A DNA stretch of 62,308 nucleotides from Brucella thiophenivorans (GTDB lineage: Bacteria; Pseudomonadota; Alphaproteobacteria; Rhizobiales; Rhizobiaceae). How positions within the stretch are numbered: the first letter of the stretch is position 1; each line of letters opens with the position of its first letter. Of the stretch, positions 1 through 9,435 are shown piece after piece. A program made the position numbers and the translations under genes. The notes under the pieces were generated by a model that saw nothing but the letters and a program-made list of their open reading frames with translations, had not been told where the DNA came from and searched no databases. The stretch spans positions 1-62,308 of the forward strand of contig NZ_NNRJ01000058.1 of NCBI RefSeq assembly GCF_002252445.1, read 5' to 3'.

Positions 1-60
1 TGAAATCGCTCAACACATTTTGGAACAGGCTCTCAGGCCGCTTTAGGTGACATTATTATA

Positions 61-789
61 ATGGACATGGCCTATAAGCTGACAACCGAGGTAACACCGG
101 GCAGCAGGCTAACGATGTTGCTGCCGCGATCCCTTGTCCAGCGTAGCGGCCTGATCGGCAATATTCATGGCCTTGTTCTAAAATCAGAAGACCCCCTGAC
201 AGAGTTTTTGATCAACTGCACACAAAGTTTCATGAAGGTATCGCCGCACCTGAACCCCGTTCAGATTGAGGGTATACAGAATTCAATTGTCGATATGTTC
301 GCATTGAGCCTAAATGGTAAGCAGTTCAATGCGGCTGAATCAGCAACAATGAACATTATAACCAAACAGCGAATATTGGATTATATTGACAGTAATATCG
401 AAAATCTTTCGCTCTCCACTAGCAGTATCCAAAAACACTTCAGAATATCGCGCTCTCATCTTTATCGCATTTTTGCTGAGAACGAAGGCATTGCGACCGT
501 TATCAGAAACAAACGGCTCGCACTTGCTTTCAGGCGTTTAAGAGCGGCGAACGGCAAGCGAATTCATCTCGCCGAACTGGCCTATCGGTCCGGGTTCAGC
601 GACTATAGTTCGTTCTCGAAGCTATTTCAGGAAAAATATGGTGAAAAGCCAACAGACACGCGCAGTCGGATAAAGCAGAGCACATATGATGACATCGTCT
701 ATGATGGACAGCTCATAACCCATTTTAGGCGTTTGCGCGAAATCCATTATGGCAACGAGGATGATAGTCCTTTAAAAACAACGCTCTGA
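61..789 (+). CDS. AraC-family transcriptional regulator, shortened N-terminus
   Basis: A 242-residue protein. The C-terminal half (about residues 105-210) carries the paired helix-turn-helix of AraC/XylS regulators, including FRISRSHLYRIF and the second helix AYRSGFSDYSSFSKLFQEKY. The N-terminal part (GDIIIMD...LPRSLV) resembles only the second half of an AraC-binding sensor domain, and family members are usually about 300-330 residues. An in-frame TGA at 1-3 blocks any longer reading in this frame, so the gene is either truncated or frameshifted near the window edge, or it is a short variant. The start at 61 is tentative; no clear ribosome binding site precedes it. The effector is unknown. 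The gene downstream on the same strand is a possible target. Confidence 0.75.
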   Translation: MDMAYKLTTEVTPGSRLTMLLPRSLVQRSGLIGNIHGLVLKSEDPLTEFLINCTQSFMKVSPHLNPVQIEGIQNSIVDMFALSLNGKQFNAAESATMNIITKQRILDYIDSNIENLSLSTSSIQKHFRISRSHLYRIFAENEGIATVIRNKRLALAFRRLRAANGKRIHLAELAYRSGFSDYSSFSKLFQEKYGEKPTDTRSRIKQSTYDDIVYDGQLITHFRRLREIHYGNEDDSPLKTTL

Positions 790-889
790 TTGCAATCGCC
801 GATTGGCACAATAGTCCCTTGATATATTAGCATGTATAGTGTGCAATCACCGCATTTGCTAGGATCAAGCAACGGGGAGATAGTGCGGG

Positions 890-2569
890 ATGGCGGATAA
901 ATTGCATTCTATGCTTTCACGCATTCATCCGGCGATCCAACACAATATCCGGCCACTTGTTGGATCCACCCCAGCCTTCATTCTTTTCTTTTCATTTACC
1001 GATGCAAAATCCCGTGCACAAACCTTCACCACATCAGCTTCCAGTTTTGAAGACTGCTGGATTACCGGCACCACAAAACTTCTCCAAATCATCGAGCAAT
1101 CGCAGATGCATGTTAAATGGTTACGGGTCGACTGGGTGGAAGCAGTTTCAGAAGTCCACAAGCCAGAACTGAATGCTCACCTCAGCCAAGTGAAACGCAA
1201 CTATTTTCGCTATGGAATTTCACTTGATACAAATTTTCAGAGCGCGTTTCTGGAAACCGAGATCAATGGCAACGCAATGCTTTATGGCGGCCCGTCGATC
1301 GACCATGCGACCATCAACAAGGCGAACTTTGATCGTTATAAAAAGAGAAACAGAGACTTAGAAAGTGTTTCGATTTCAAGCATAGAAAACCTCTACATCT
1401 TTTCTACGCAGGCAATATTTACGTCCAATGATAAAGACACCGTTCATCTCATTCCGGGTGCAGGCCCAAACACAGGAAGACGCGCACTCCAATTGTTGGA
1501 ACTGCCAGACATTGATGGACTGATCGAACGCGGTAGCCGCTTTCTTGCATCACAGATCGATGCAGAAGGACGTTTCATCTATGGTTGGCATCCCTGTTTT
1601 GATCGGAAAATCAATGCCTACAACACGTTGCGTCACGCCAGTACGCTCTATGCCATGATTGAATCCTGGGAAGTTACCCAAGAGGAAAATCTTAAAGCTG
1701 CAATCGACAGAGGGCTTTTTTATCTCACCGACACACTCATCAAATTTATCGTCAAAGATAATGTCGAACTTGCTGTACTTACGGAAAAAAACGGCGAGAT
1801 TAAACTCGGCGGCAATGCCGTCTGTTTGCTGGCGCTCGTCAAATATAGCGAGTTAACGGGAACTGATCGCTATTTGCCGCTTCTGGAAAGCCTGGCTCTT
1901 GCCATTCTGCATATGCAAGACACTGAAACGGGCAAGTTCAACCATGTGCTGAACTATCCATCGCTCGACGTCAAAGAGCCGTTTCGCATTATCTATTATG
2001 ACGGTGAAGCTGCGTTTGGATTGATGCGGCTTTATTCTCTGACAGGCGATTGTCGCTGGCTTAATGCAGTAGAAAATGCATTCCGATATTTCATCAAATC
2101 CGATCACTGGAAGGCACACGACCACTGGCTTTCCTATGCCGTAAACGAACTTACGCGCTATCGTCCCGAACGGAAATATTATGAGTTCGGCATCAAAAAC
2201 TTCGCAGATTATCTGGATTTCGTCGCCAACCGCATCACCACCTTTCCGACGTTGCTGGAATTGATGATGGCAGCGCGGGAGATGATTGAGCGCATTCAAT
2301 CAGACAAAACATTTGCCCCGCTGCTCAAATCTGTCGATCTCAAGAAATTCTATTTTGCGCTCGAACGACGTGCGCACCATTTACTCAACGGCCATTTCTG
2401 GCCAGAACTCGCGATGTTTTACGAAAACCCCGAAAGAATTAACGGAAGCTTCTTCATCCGACATCATGCATTTCGCATACGGATCGACGATGTCGAACAT
2501 TACCTTTCAGGATTTGCAGCCTATCGCAAATATCGCATCGAATTAGAGCCTTCACCAGCAAAAGCATAA
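890..2569 (+). CDS. Uncharacterised protein with helical-toroid (six-hairpin-like) C-terminal half
   Basis: A 559-residue protein whose family I do not recognise with certainty. The N-terminal ~190 residues are mixed alpha/beta with no motif I can name. From about residue 205 there is a run of amphipathic helices with glycine/aromatic turns (for example SRFLASQIDAEGRFIYGW, HASTLYAMIESWE, AFGLMRLYSLTGDCRWL). This is typical of alpha/alpha-toroid folds such as six-hairpin glycosidases, sugar epimerases and LanC-like proteins. There is no signal peptide or membrane span, so it is probably cytosolic. The ATG at 890 follows GGGGAGA. It stands alone between the AraC-type regulator and the autotransporter. 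A role in carbohydrate or cell-envelope chemistry is only an inference from the fold. Confidence 0.7.
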   Translation: MADKLHSMLSRIHPAIQHNIRPLVGSTPAFILFFSFTDAKSRAQTFTTSASSFEDCWITGTTKLLQIIEQSQMHVKWLRVDWVEAVSEVHKPELNAHLSQVKRNYFRYGISLDTNFQSAFLETEINGNAMLYGGPSIDHATINKANFDRYKKRNRDLESVSISSIENLYIFSTQAIFTSNDKDTVHLIPGAGPNTGRRALQLLELPDIDGLIERGSRFLASQIDAEGRFIYGWHPCFDRKINAYNTLRHASTLYAMIESWEVTQEENLKAAIDRGLFYLTDTLIKFIVKDNVELAVLTEKNGEIKLGGNAVCLLALVKYSELTGTDRYLPLLESLALAILHMQDTETGKFNHVLNYPSLDVKEPFRIIYYDGEAAFGLMRLYSLTGDCRWLNAVENAFRYFIKSDHWKAHDHWLSYAVNELTRYRPERKYYEFGIKNFADYLDFVANRITTFPTLLELMMAAREMIERIQSDKTFAPLLKSVDLKKFYFALERRAHHLLNGHFWPELAMFYENPERINGSFFIRHHAFRIRIDDVEHYLSGFAAYRKYRIELEPSPAKA

Positions 2570-2844
2570 CTGGCTAGAGCCATAAGTGTTGCTCATATCT
2601 CATATGCATAATACGCAACATATTTTCCTTATTAAATAGGATTTAGACCAGCTTTTGATCTGATTCAGTCAAATCCGCGCTTTATTAGTTAACTTTTATA
2701 AACGCATCTGAACCCGAAAAAAGCTCCACACTTTTCGGGATACGCTCCCATAATCAAGCTATCTTTCTTAGAAATTATGAATACAAAATATACTGGAACG
2801 GGCTAATTTATTTCTTATCGAATCCATCGGGGCGGAGGGGCAAC
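2570..2844. other. Intergenic region carrying a mosaic palindrome
   Basis: This 275-bp gap contains no gene that I can support. It is AT-rich. It includes a degenerate copy of the CCCGAAAA/TTTTCGGG palindromic repeat and ends in the strong ribosome binding site GGAGGGG of the autotransporter gene. The promoter of that gene must lie here, but I cannot point to clear -35/-10 boxes. Confidence 0.6.
2703..2748. repeat. Hyphomicrobiales intergenic palindromic repeat (degenerate copy)
   Basis: CCCGAAAA and TTTTCGGGA arms enclose a short centre (AGCTCCACAC), followed by TACGCTCC. It matches, with changes, the copy at 9332-9428. An upstream TCTGATTCAGTCA block (about 2679) matches the second module of the same mosaic family. 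Confidence 0.7.
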
Positions 2845-5800
2845 GTGAAGACTAATCTTACAACTATGCTGACACTGGCAGCTGGCACATGTCTGTCGAC
2901 GGTCGGCTTTATGACATCAGCACAAGCTATAGATTACTATGACATCAAAGATGCGGCTGGAAATCCGTTCATGCAGGTGCGGGTTTTTAACGTCGGCGAT
3001 GGCCCTTATTCTGACGAGGACGAGTCCACTTGGAATTTGTCGCAACCAGAAACGCAACAGGTCCTGTCTGCGGTGCAATATTGGGCCGAAATGATTAGCG
3101 TGGTACCAGGGAATAATCCGGCCATCATCAATCTCGGAACTTACGATGATCCGGGGGCGTCTGCCCTCAGCCCGGTTTCCGTTCAGAAACCAGGTTCAGG
3201 TACGCTGGTTGAAGCCGCGATAACCAATACCGAAGTGGGGCCGTTACAATTTGGTGCGCATGGTTTCATCAATGTCGGCAAGATGAACTGGGCGCCTGCG
3301 CCATTCATCGCTTCGCAATTACCGCTGACGCCGCAAGTCGACATGACCAGTGTTCTTATTCATGAAGTGGCCCATGCTTTGGGTGTCAGTTCAGAAACAA
3401 GAGAATACCAGACTAACAACCAAATCTATCTTGCATTTCCATCGGTCCTCGATAACTGGTCGACCCATTTGCGCGACGATAATGGTAAAGCCGCTGCGCC
3501 TGACCAGATCGTTTATTGCGATGTTTGTTCTTTACCGGGCCAGGACGAAGATATTTTTGATGTGCGTCAGGATCGCGCTTATTTCACCGGAGATTACGTC
3601 TCTGAGGTGCTGGCAGGTGCAATGCCCGGCATTCCCGTACGCACAGGCAACGATATTGCTGGACTGGATACACCGGTATTCTCGCATATTGAGCTTAAAA
3701 ACAGCCTGATGAGCCATCAGAACTATCGAAATTATACCAATCTGATGGAGGCCGAAGTCGCTTCCCTTCAGGATCTTGGTTATACGATAGACAGGCGGAA
3801 TTTTTTCGGCTTCTCCATTTATGGAGATAATCAGACGCTGATCAATGATAATCCGTTCACTGCCCGCAATGCGAACGGAACTGGCTATATTGCCAATCGT
3901 TACAATATGTCCACGCTTGGGCTTGGCCTGCATGTTTATGGCAGCGACAACACTGTCATTCAGCGTGCCGATATTCTCACCGCAGGCGCTGGCGGAGGCG
4001 GCATTCGTGTCGATGGAGCCAGCAATGATTTGACCATCCTGCCCGGAACCCGTGTTTATGCCAATGGCGCTTATGCGCGTGGCGTTATGTTCAGCTATGG
4101 CAAGGATCATAGCTTCACACAGCGCGGCGATGTCGAAGCGCTAGGCGAACGTGGTATCGCTGCAAGTTTTGATTTCGGTCATAATTCGCTGGGCGATGAT
4201 ACAGAATATCGTGGATCGTATTTTGTCACATCCGACAGTCAGCTGGAAACTGATGCTCCTGAGTATTATCAGTCAGCCCTTGCCGAAGTGAGCGGACCGC
4301 TGGTTGCTTCCTTCGATCTCACAGGTCGCGTGGCAGGCAGTTACGCCGCCATTTATATGTCTGACAATGCCTATGTCGGCGCAGTCAATGTCATGGACGG
4401 CGCTGTGGTTTCCGGCGACATCATTTCCAATTACAATCAGGTCGATGCGGAAGGTAACCAGCGTCTGACAGCACTGAACTTCGGCCTGAAAGCGGATGCC
4501 GATGGCCTTTCAACCGGTGAAGCGGATGCGGGCTTTTCCATAGCCTATGATGGCGATATGACCGGCATCAACAATTTAGCTCTGACGCTTGCCGGTGGCA
4601 CCACGCAATTAACGGGCAATCACGAACTCTACAATGTCGATATTGCGCAGGGTTCAACACTGACAGGCAAGGGCAGCTATCTGCTCAACGGTCAGGGCGC
4701 ATTTACCAACAGTGGCACACTCGCTCCCTCAGCAGTTGGACAGGCGATTACGATTAATGGTTCCTACGTCCAGTCTGCTTCCGGAGAATTGCAGCTCGCA
4801 TTCAGTGATAAAAGTGAAATCAGCAGCCTCATCGTTCAGGGCAATGCGGAGATTGACGGGACTCTGACATTCGCGCCTGATCGTGGCTGGTATCAGAATG
4901 GTTTCAGCATCACCTCTGACCGGTGGCTTGATACGGACACGACCACAGGTGCTTTTGCCAATGTTGCAACCACACTTGCTTCACCAACACTCACCGCAAC
5001 GGCTTCTGACAATGGCGACAACAGCTATACGGTTTCACTAAACCGCGCGGCTGATGCCTACGCGCAATATGGCGATACCGCAAACAGCAAGGCAATTGGT
5101 GCAGCTTTTGACCAACTCTCTGGCGATGCCGGATCTGGCCTACAATCGCTTATTACTGCGTTGGACTTCTCAGAAGCGGATGGCTCGACAATTCGTTACG
5201 CCTTGCCGCAACTCACCGGCGAAGCCTATGCATCCACATCTGGCGCGCTGATCAATATGAGTGGCGCAACACGCTCGGCGGCCAATAACCGCTTGCAGCA
5301 GGCTTTTGGTGGTAAACCCAACGCACCGGTTGCTGTGATGGCATTTGGCCCGGATGAAAAGACAGGCACAAAGCAGCATTCCGGCATTGATCTGGTGGCA
5401 CCAGCATCCACTGACGATCTGGCGCGATATGCGGCTTGGGCTTCGGCTTTTGGCAGTTGGACAAACCAGTCTGGCAATGGCAATGCGGCAGGCAGCAAAT
5501 CATCGCTTGGCGGATTCGTCAGCGGCATTGATGCGGCCATCTATGACAACTGGCGTTTGGGCGTCATGGCTGGCTATAGCCGTTCAACATTCAAGTCGGC
5601 GGAGCGCGCTTCGTCAGGCTCCAGCGATAACTATACTCTGGGCGCTTATACCGGCACCGAGTGGACCGCCCCACAGGCCACTATCGCCTTACGTTCAGGC
5701 CTTGCCTACACATGGCATAATCTGGAGATGAACCGTTCCGTTGCCTTCCCCGGCTTTTCCGATAATCTGTTGGCAGATTACAATGCTGGTAGTTTCCAGA

Positions 5801-6267
5801 TTTTTGGCGAACTTGGTTATAAGGTCAGCGTCGCGCCGCGCTCAATGATTGAGCCTTATGCGAACCTTGCTTATGTTCATCTGCACACCGATGGCTTTAT
5901 CGAAAAAGGCGTCAATGGTGCAGCGCTGACTGTTCAGTCCGATAATATGGATACCACGCTTTCCACGCTTGGCATGCGGGCATCGACAGGATTTGAACTT
6001 GGCAGTGTGCCAACAACCGCGCGGGTCGATCTTGGCTGGCGTCACGCGTTTGGCGATGTCACTCCGACATCAACGGCAAGCTTTGCAGCAGGATCTTCGC
6101 TGTTCACAGCGACCGGCAATGCAATCGGAAAGGATACGGCACTTATCGAAGCCGGATTTGATTTCGAGTTGAGCAAGCAGGCCGCCATCGGGGTTTCCTA
6201 TCAGGGCCAGTTCGGTTCCGGTCTTACCCAGAATGGCATCAACGCAGATCTGCGTGTGAAATTTTAA
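2845..6267 (+). CDS. Autotransporter with zinc-metalloprotease-like passenger domain
   Basis: A 1140-residue type Va secreted protein. A signal peptide (residues 1-28, ending in SAQA) precedes a passenger containing HEVAHALGV at residues 173-181, the HExxHxxG zinc-binding motif of metzincin-like proteases. A candidate Met-turn, LMSHQNYRNY, lies near residue 290. Residues ~310-850 are Gly/Asn/Thr-rich repeats typical of a beta-helix stalk. From about residue 860 to the C-terminal phenylalanine (RVKF) is the 12-strand autotransporter barrel (WASAFGSW..., GYSRSTFKS). The start is GTG after GGAGGGG. Autotransporters of this group are surface-exposed adhesins or proteases. Activity is inferred from the motif only. 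A bidirectional terminator follows. Confidence 0.9.
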   Translation: MKTNLTTMLTLAAGTCLSTVGFMTSAQAIDYYDIKDAAGNPFMQVRVFNVGDGPYSDEDESTWNLSQPETQQVLSAVQYWAEMISVVPGNNPAIINLGTYDDPGASALSPVSVQKPGSGTLVEAAITNTEVGPLQFGAHGFINVGKMNWAPAPFIASQLPLTPQVDMTSVLIHEVAHALGVSSETREYQTNNQIYLAFPSVLDNWSTHLRDDNGKAAAPDQIVYCDVCSLPGQDEDIFDVRQDRAYFTGDYVSEVLAGAMPGIPVRTGNDIAGLDTPVFSHIELKNSLMSHQNYRNYTNLMEAEVASLQDLGYTIDRRNFFGFSIYGDNQTLINDNPFTARNANGTGYIANRYNMSTLGLGLHVYGSDNTVIQRADILTAGAGGGGIRVDGASNDLTILPGTRVYANGAYARGVMFSYGKDHSFTQRGDVEALGERGIAASFDFGHNSLGDDTEYRGSYFVTSDSQLETDAPEYYQSALAEVSGPLVASFDLTGRVAGSYAAIYMSDNAYVGAVNVMDGAVVSGDIISNYNQVDAEGNQRLTALNFGLKADADGLSTGEADAGFSIAYDGDMTGINNLALTLAGGTTQLTGNHELYNVDIAQGSTLTGKGSYLLNGQGAFTNSGTLAPSAVGQAITINGSYVQSASGELQLAFSDKSEISSLIVQGNAEIDGTLTFAPDRGWYQNGFSITSDRWLDTDTTTGAFANVATTLASPTLTATASDNGDNSYTVSLNRAADAYAQYGDTANSKAIGAAFDQLSGDAGSGLQSLITALDFSEADGSTIRYALPQLTGEAYASTSGALINMSGATRSAANNRLQQAFGGKPNAPVAVMAFGPDEKTGTKQHSGIDLVAPASTDDLARYAAWASAFGSWTNQSGNGNAAGSKSSLGGFVSGIDAAIYDNWRLGVMAGYSRSTFKSAERASSGSSDNYTLGAYTGTEWTAPQATIALRSGLAYTWHNLEMNRSVAFPGFSDNLLADYNAGSFQIFGELGYKVSVAPRSMIEPYANLAYVHLHTDGFIEKGVNGAALTVQSDNMDTTLSTLGMRASTGFELGSVPTTARVDLGWRHAFGDVTPTSTASFAAGSSLFTATGNAIGKDTALIEAGFDFELSKQAAIGVSYQGQFGSGLTQNGINADLRVKF

Positions 6268-6287
6268 GCTGGTTAAATATGAAAGTA

Positions 6288-6316
6288 ACAGGGCGGCTTT
6301 GCACAAGCCGCCCTGT
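6288..6316. terminator. Bidirectional rho-independent terminator
   Basis: A perfect 12-bp stem, ACAGGGCGGCTT / AAGCCGCCCTGT, with a 5-nt loop. It lies between two convergent genes: the autotransporter stops at 6267 and the ABC ATPase stop is at 6320. The strand downstream on the + side is TCATTCATTT. It should serve both transcripts. Confidence 0.85.
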
Positions 6317-6319
6317 CAT

Positions 6320-7081
6320 TCATTTCAGATAATGGATATGCGGTCGAGCGCTGTGAGGCGATAATTCCACCCGCGCATCAACGCAAAACACGTCTTTCAA
6401 GACACGCTCATTGATAACATCTTCCGGTGTGCCGGAGGCCACAATCTTGCCTGCCTGCATGACAAGCAGCTCATCGCAGAACATGGCCGCATGGTTGAGA
6501 TCATGAAGCGCGATAATGCTGGTGATAGGCAGGCCTGAAACAAGCCGCAGCAGGCTCATCTGATGCTGAATATCGAGATGATTGGTCGGTTCATCAAGGA
6601 TCAGCTCTTTAGGCGTCTGTGCAAGTGCTCTTGCAATATGCGCTCGCTGCTTCTCACCACCCGACAGGCTTTGCCAGCTTTCATTGCGTTTGCCTGTCAT
6701 GCTGGTGCGCTCGACAGCATCCTCGACGGCTGCATCATCCTCACTCGCCCAGCCGGAAAACATCGATCTGTGTGGAAATCGACCAAGTTTGATAACGTCT
6801 ATGACCTTAAGATTGGCATTGGTCGTGGCATGTTGTTCGACAAAGGCCACGCGTTGAGCAACGGCACGCCGCGCTATCGCTGTAATATCCGTGTTATCCA
6901 GCAGAACGCGCCCGGAATTTGGCCGCTTCAACCCTGCAATCAGGCGCAGAAGCGACGTTTTGCCGGAGCCATTTGGTCCGAGAAGGCCCAGCATTTTCCC
7001 GGATTTCGCTTCAAACGAAACATCATCCAGAATGGTCTTCTTACCAATTTTCCAGGTTAGATTTTCTACCTTGATCGTCAT
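6320..7081 (-). CDS. ABC transporter ATP-binding protein, FecE/BtuD type
   Basis: A 253-residue ATPase of the iron-siderophore/heme/cobalamin importer family. It has Walker A GPNGSGKTS near residue 36, signature LSGGEKQR, Walker B LILDEPTNHLD (the NHLD ending is typical of this family) and a switch histidine in ALHDLNHA. It is the last gene of a three-gene minus-strand operon. Its start overlaps the permease stop by 4 bp (ATGA), which indicates translational coupling. It powers uptake by the membrane permease at 7078-8133. The exact chelate is not readable from the sequence. Confidence 0.95.
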   Translation of the reverse strand: MTIKVENLTWKIGKKTILDDVSFEAKSGKMLGLLGPNGSGKTSLLRLIAGLKRPNSGRVLLDNTDITAIARRAVAQRVAFVEQHATTNANLKVIDVIKLGRFPHRSMFSGWASEDDAAVEDAVERTSMTGKRNESWQSLSGGEKQRAHIARALAQTPKELILDEPTNHLDIQHQMSLLRLVSGLPITSIIALHDLNHAAMFCDELLVMQAGKIVASGTPEDVINERVLKDVFCVDARVELSPHSARPHIHYLK

Positions 7082-8133
7082 GACGCGCGCTGAAACCGAT
7101 AAAGAATGATGGAAAAGACCGGCACGCCAACCAGCGCGGTTACAACGCCAATGGGCAAGACCTGGTGCGGTATGAGTGCGCGCGAAGCAATGTCGGCCAA
7201 AACCATGAAAATCGCGCCAATAATTGCGCAGGCTGGCAGCAATCTAATATGCAGCGGGCCTACAATAAAGCGTGCCGCATGCGGGACAACCAATCCGACA
7301 AACCCGATAGAACCGACCATACTGACGATTGTAGCTGTCATCATTGCAGTCAGCGCAAAAAGCACAATACGCGCACGACCGACATTGACGCCCAGCGAAG
7401 AGGCCGCTTCATCACCAAAGGCAAAGGCGTCGAGAACATGCGCATAAAGCAGGCATGCCAGAAGGCCGAAGGTAATAATGATTGAAACCAGCATAAATTC
7501 AGGCCAGCGAACGCCACCAAAGCTGCCGAGCAGCCAGAACATCACATCGCGCGCCTGCTGCGCATTTCCCGATGTGGTGACAATGTAAGAGGTCGTGGCG
7601 TTGAAAAGCTGAGATGCTGCAACGCCCGCAAGAATTGTTCGGTCTGCACCGCCCCGTGTGCCGTTTGACAGAAGGGCAACAAAGAAGAAAGCTCCGAAAG
7701 CACCAACAAAAGCGCCCGCAGACAACGACACCGCGCCCGCGCCAATCCCCAAAATGACAACAACAACCGCACCGGTAGAGGCACCCGCCGAAATGCCAAG
7801 CACATAGGGCTCCGCCAAGGGATTGCGCAACAACGATTGCATAATTGCGCCCGAGAGGGCGAGGCCCGCACCGCAAAAAGCCGCCACGAGCGCACGGCTG
7901 AGGCGATAATCCCAGATCACCGTCTCATGAATGCGGTTCAGCTCTACGCTCGTCCATCCCAGACGATTGGTTATTGCAGCCAATGTGGTCGATAACGGGA
8001 TGGGCAAATCGCCAATCCCGACACTAATACCAACGACTGTTCCAATCGCTGCAAGGGAGGCCAACAGCAAAAGACTGAAAGCCCCCCAATGCCTCAGAGC
8101 TGAGAGCTTCAGAGATTGGCTTGCGACATTCAC
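7078..8133 (-). CDS. FecCD-family ABC transporter permease
   Basis: A 351-residue, strongly hydrophobic protein with about ten membrane spans. It carries the FecCD hallmarks: LSGAIMQSLLRNPLAEPYVLG in the first third and IGFVGLVVPHAAR near the C-terminus. This class imports ferric siderophores, heme or vitamin B12. Both neighbours overlap by 4 bp (substrate-binding protein upstream, ATPase downstream), so the three are one operon. It is presumably a homodimer in the inner membrane. No TonB-dependent outer-membrane receptor is encoded nearby. Confidence 0.95.
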   Translation of the reverse strand: MNVASQSLKLSALRHWGAFSLLLLASLAAIGTVVGISVGIGDLPIPLSTTLAAITNRLGWTSVELNRIHETVIWDYRLSRALVAAFCGAGLALSGAIMQSLLRNPLAEPYVLGISAGASTGAVVVVILGIGAGAVSLSAGAFVGAFGAFFFVALLSNGTRGGADRTILAGVAASQLFNATTSYIVTTSGNAQQARDVMFWLLGSFGGVRWPEFMLVSIIITFGLLACLLYAHVLDAFAFGDEAASSLGVNVGRARIVLFALTAMMTATIVSMVGSIGFVGLVVPHAARFIVGPLHIRLLPACAIIGAIFMVLADIASRALIPHQVLPIGVVTALVGVPVFSIILYRFQRAS

Positions 8134-9155
8134 TTTAGAATACCAAGTTCTTTCAACTGGGTTGCAACCTGCTCGGCACCATAGATCGTGCGAATGGTCG
8201 GGTTCATTGCCTGACCATCCATAACAACGATAGCTTTGTTCTTCACAGCAGGTATCTGGCTGACAGCCGGGTCGCTGTTGAGAAACGCAATCTTGGCTTC
8301 TGGCTTATCAAGTTCCCAGCGGTTGCGATCAAGATTGGCAACAACAATAACATCAGGATTGGATGCAATGATACTTTCCCAGCCAAGTGTCGGCCATTCG
8401 GCTTCCGCCTTGATCGCGTTTTCACCGCCAAGGACGTCGGCTATATATGTCGAGGCTCCATTTCCGCCGCCCAGATACGCATCAGCGGATGGTGACTGGC
8501 TGGAGAACCAGAAGACATAGGAGAGCGTTTTATCACCAGCGGATACGCTCGCGCGCAATGCCGCTTCACGCGCCTTGAAATCAGAAATCAGTGCCTGACC
8601 GCGATCCGCAACGTCAAAAATCTGCGAAAGCTCATCGATTTCCTTGTAAAGAAGATCCATGTTCCAAAGCTTGTCACGGCTGCCATATTCGTCCTTGACC
8701 TGCTCGGTGCTCAGGCATGTGCTTGGCGAGAGATAGGTTGGAATTTCAAGCTTATCGAAATCTTCGCGCTTGGCGACCTTACTGCTCGGTCCAATGAGGC
8801 TCGGCAATGCAGCAGCTACGAAATCAGGGTTTTCCGCGAGGATCGATTCAAAAGTCGGAAATTCGACGGTCAGAAGCTTGACCTTGGAATTGGCAGTTTC
8901 CAACTGCGGCAGAACTTTACTCGGCCAGAACGCCGTTCCGGCCATCTTATCTTCAAGGCCCAGAAGCAGCATGATTTCTGCGCTGTTCTGTCCAAGACCG
9001 ACCGCACGTTCCGGCGCCTTCTTAATCGTGATCTTCGCGCCGCAATTATCAATAGTCAGCGGATATTGTGTAGCCGCAGCACCAGCCGGGCTCATTTGGA
9101 AAGCCAGAACAGCGGCAAGGCCGGAGGCGGACAGGAAAGACTTCAATGATCGCAC
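8130..9155 (-). CDS. Periplasmic substrate-binding protein of FecB/BtuF type
   Basis: A 341-residue protein with a Sec signal peptide (MRSLKSFLSASGLAAVLAF...AGAA). It is followed by the helical-backbone binding fold of periplasmic iron-chelate proteins: ERAVGLGQNSAEIMLLLGL and WESIIASNPDVIVVAN. The start is GTG, with AGAGG about 8 nt upstream. It is the first gene of the uptake operon. The ligand could be a ferric siderophore, heme or a corrinoid. I looked for a cobalamin riboswitch in the 280-bp leader and did not see one, so iron-chelate uptake is somewhat favoured. No Irr- or RirA-type operator could be recognised with confidence. Confidence 0.9.
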   Translation of the reverse strand: MRSLKSFLSASGLAAVLAFQMSPAGAAATQYPLTIDNCGAKITIKKAPERAVGLGQNSAEIMLLLGLEDKMAGTAFWPSKVLPQLETANSKVKLLTVEFPTFESILAENPDFVAAALPSLIGPSSKVAKREDFDKLEIPTYLSPSTCLSTEQVKDEYGSRDKLWNMDLLYKEIDELSQIFDVADRGQALISDFKAREAALRASVSAGDKTLSYVFWFSSQSPSADAYLGGGNGASTYIADVLGGENAIKAEAEWPTLGWESIIASNPDVIVVANLDRNRWELDKPEAKIAFLNSDPAVSQIPAVKNKAIVVMDGQAMNPTIRTIYGAEQVATQLKELGILK

Positions 9156-9331
9156 GGAGAAACCTCTGGGTTAAGCGCTGGGGGCCATTAGAAATGGCCT
9201 GATATAATTTGCTACCCTATAATCCCTATGCCTGGTTAAAAACAAGATCGTGCAAGTCATATTTTAAATGCGGTTGTAACCATACTCATATTGTTTGAAG
9301 GGTGAGACCTTTTTTTGAGATTCCACCCATA

Positions 9332-9428
9332 GAGCGCATCCCGAAAAGTGTGAAACGGTTTTCGGGATGCGCGTTAAAACAAACATTGAGAGCGCCCGTC
9401 TGATTCAATCAGATCGAAACGCGCTCTG
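9332..9428. repeat. Hyphomicrobiales two-module intergenic mosaic repeat (best copy)
   Basis: Module one has perfect 14-bp arms, GCGCATCCCGAAAA (9334-9347) and TTTTCGGGATGCGC (9359-9372). Module two holds TCTGATT C AATCAGA (9399-9413) inside GAGAGCGC/GCGCTCTGA. It lies between the two minus-strand genes ending at 9436 and starting at 9155. Degenerate copies occur elsewhere in the window near 2703, 13133, 24068 and 36410. Confidence 0.85.
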
Positions 9429-9435
9429 AGTGTTC

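Noticed and set aside
9156..9431. Possible cobalamin riboswitch before the FecBCDE-type importer
   Set aside because: I did not find the conserved B12-box-like core or a long multi-helix fold. The main structure there is the dispersed palindromic repeat, on the far side from the start codon.
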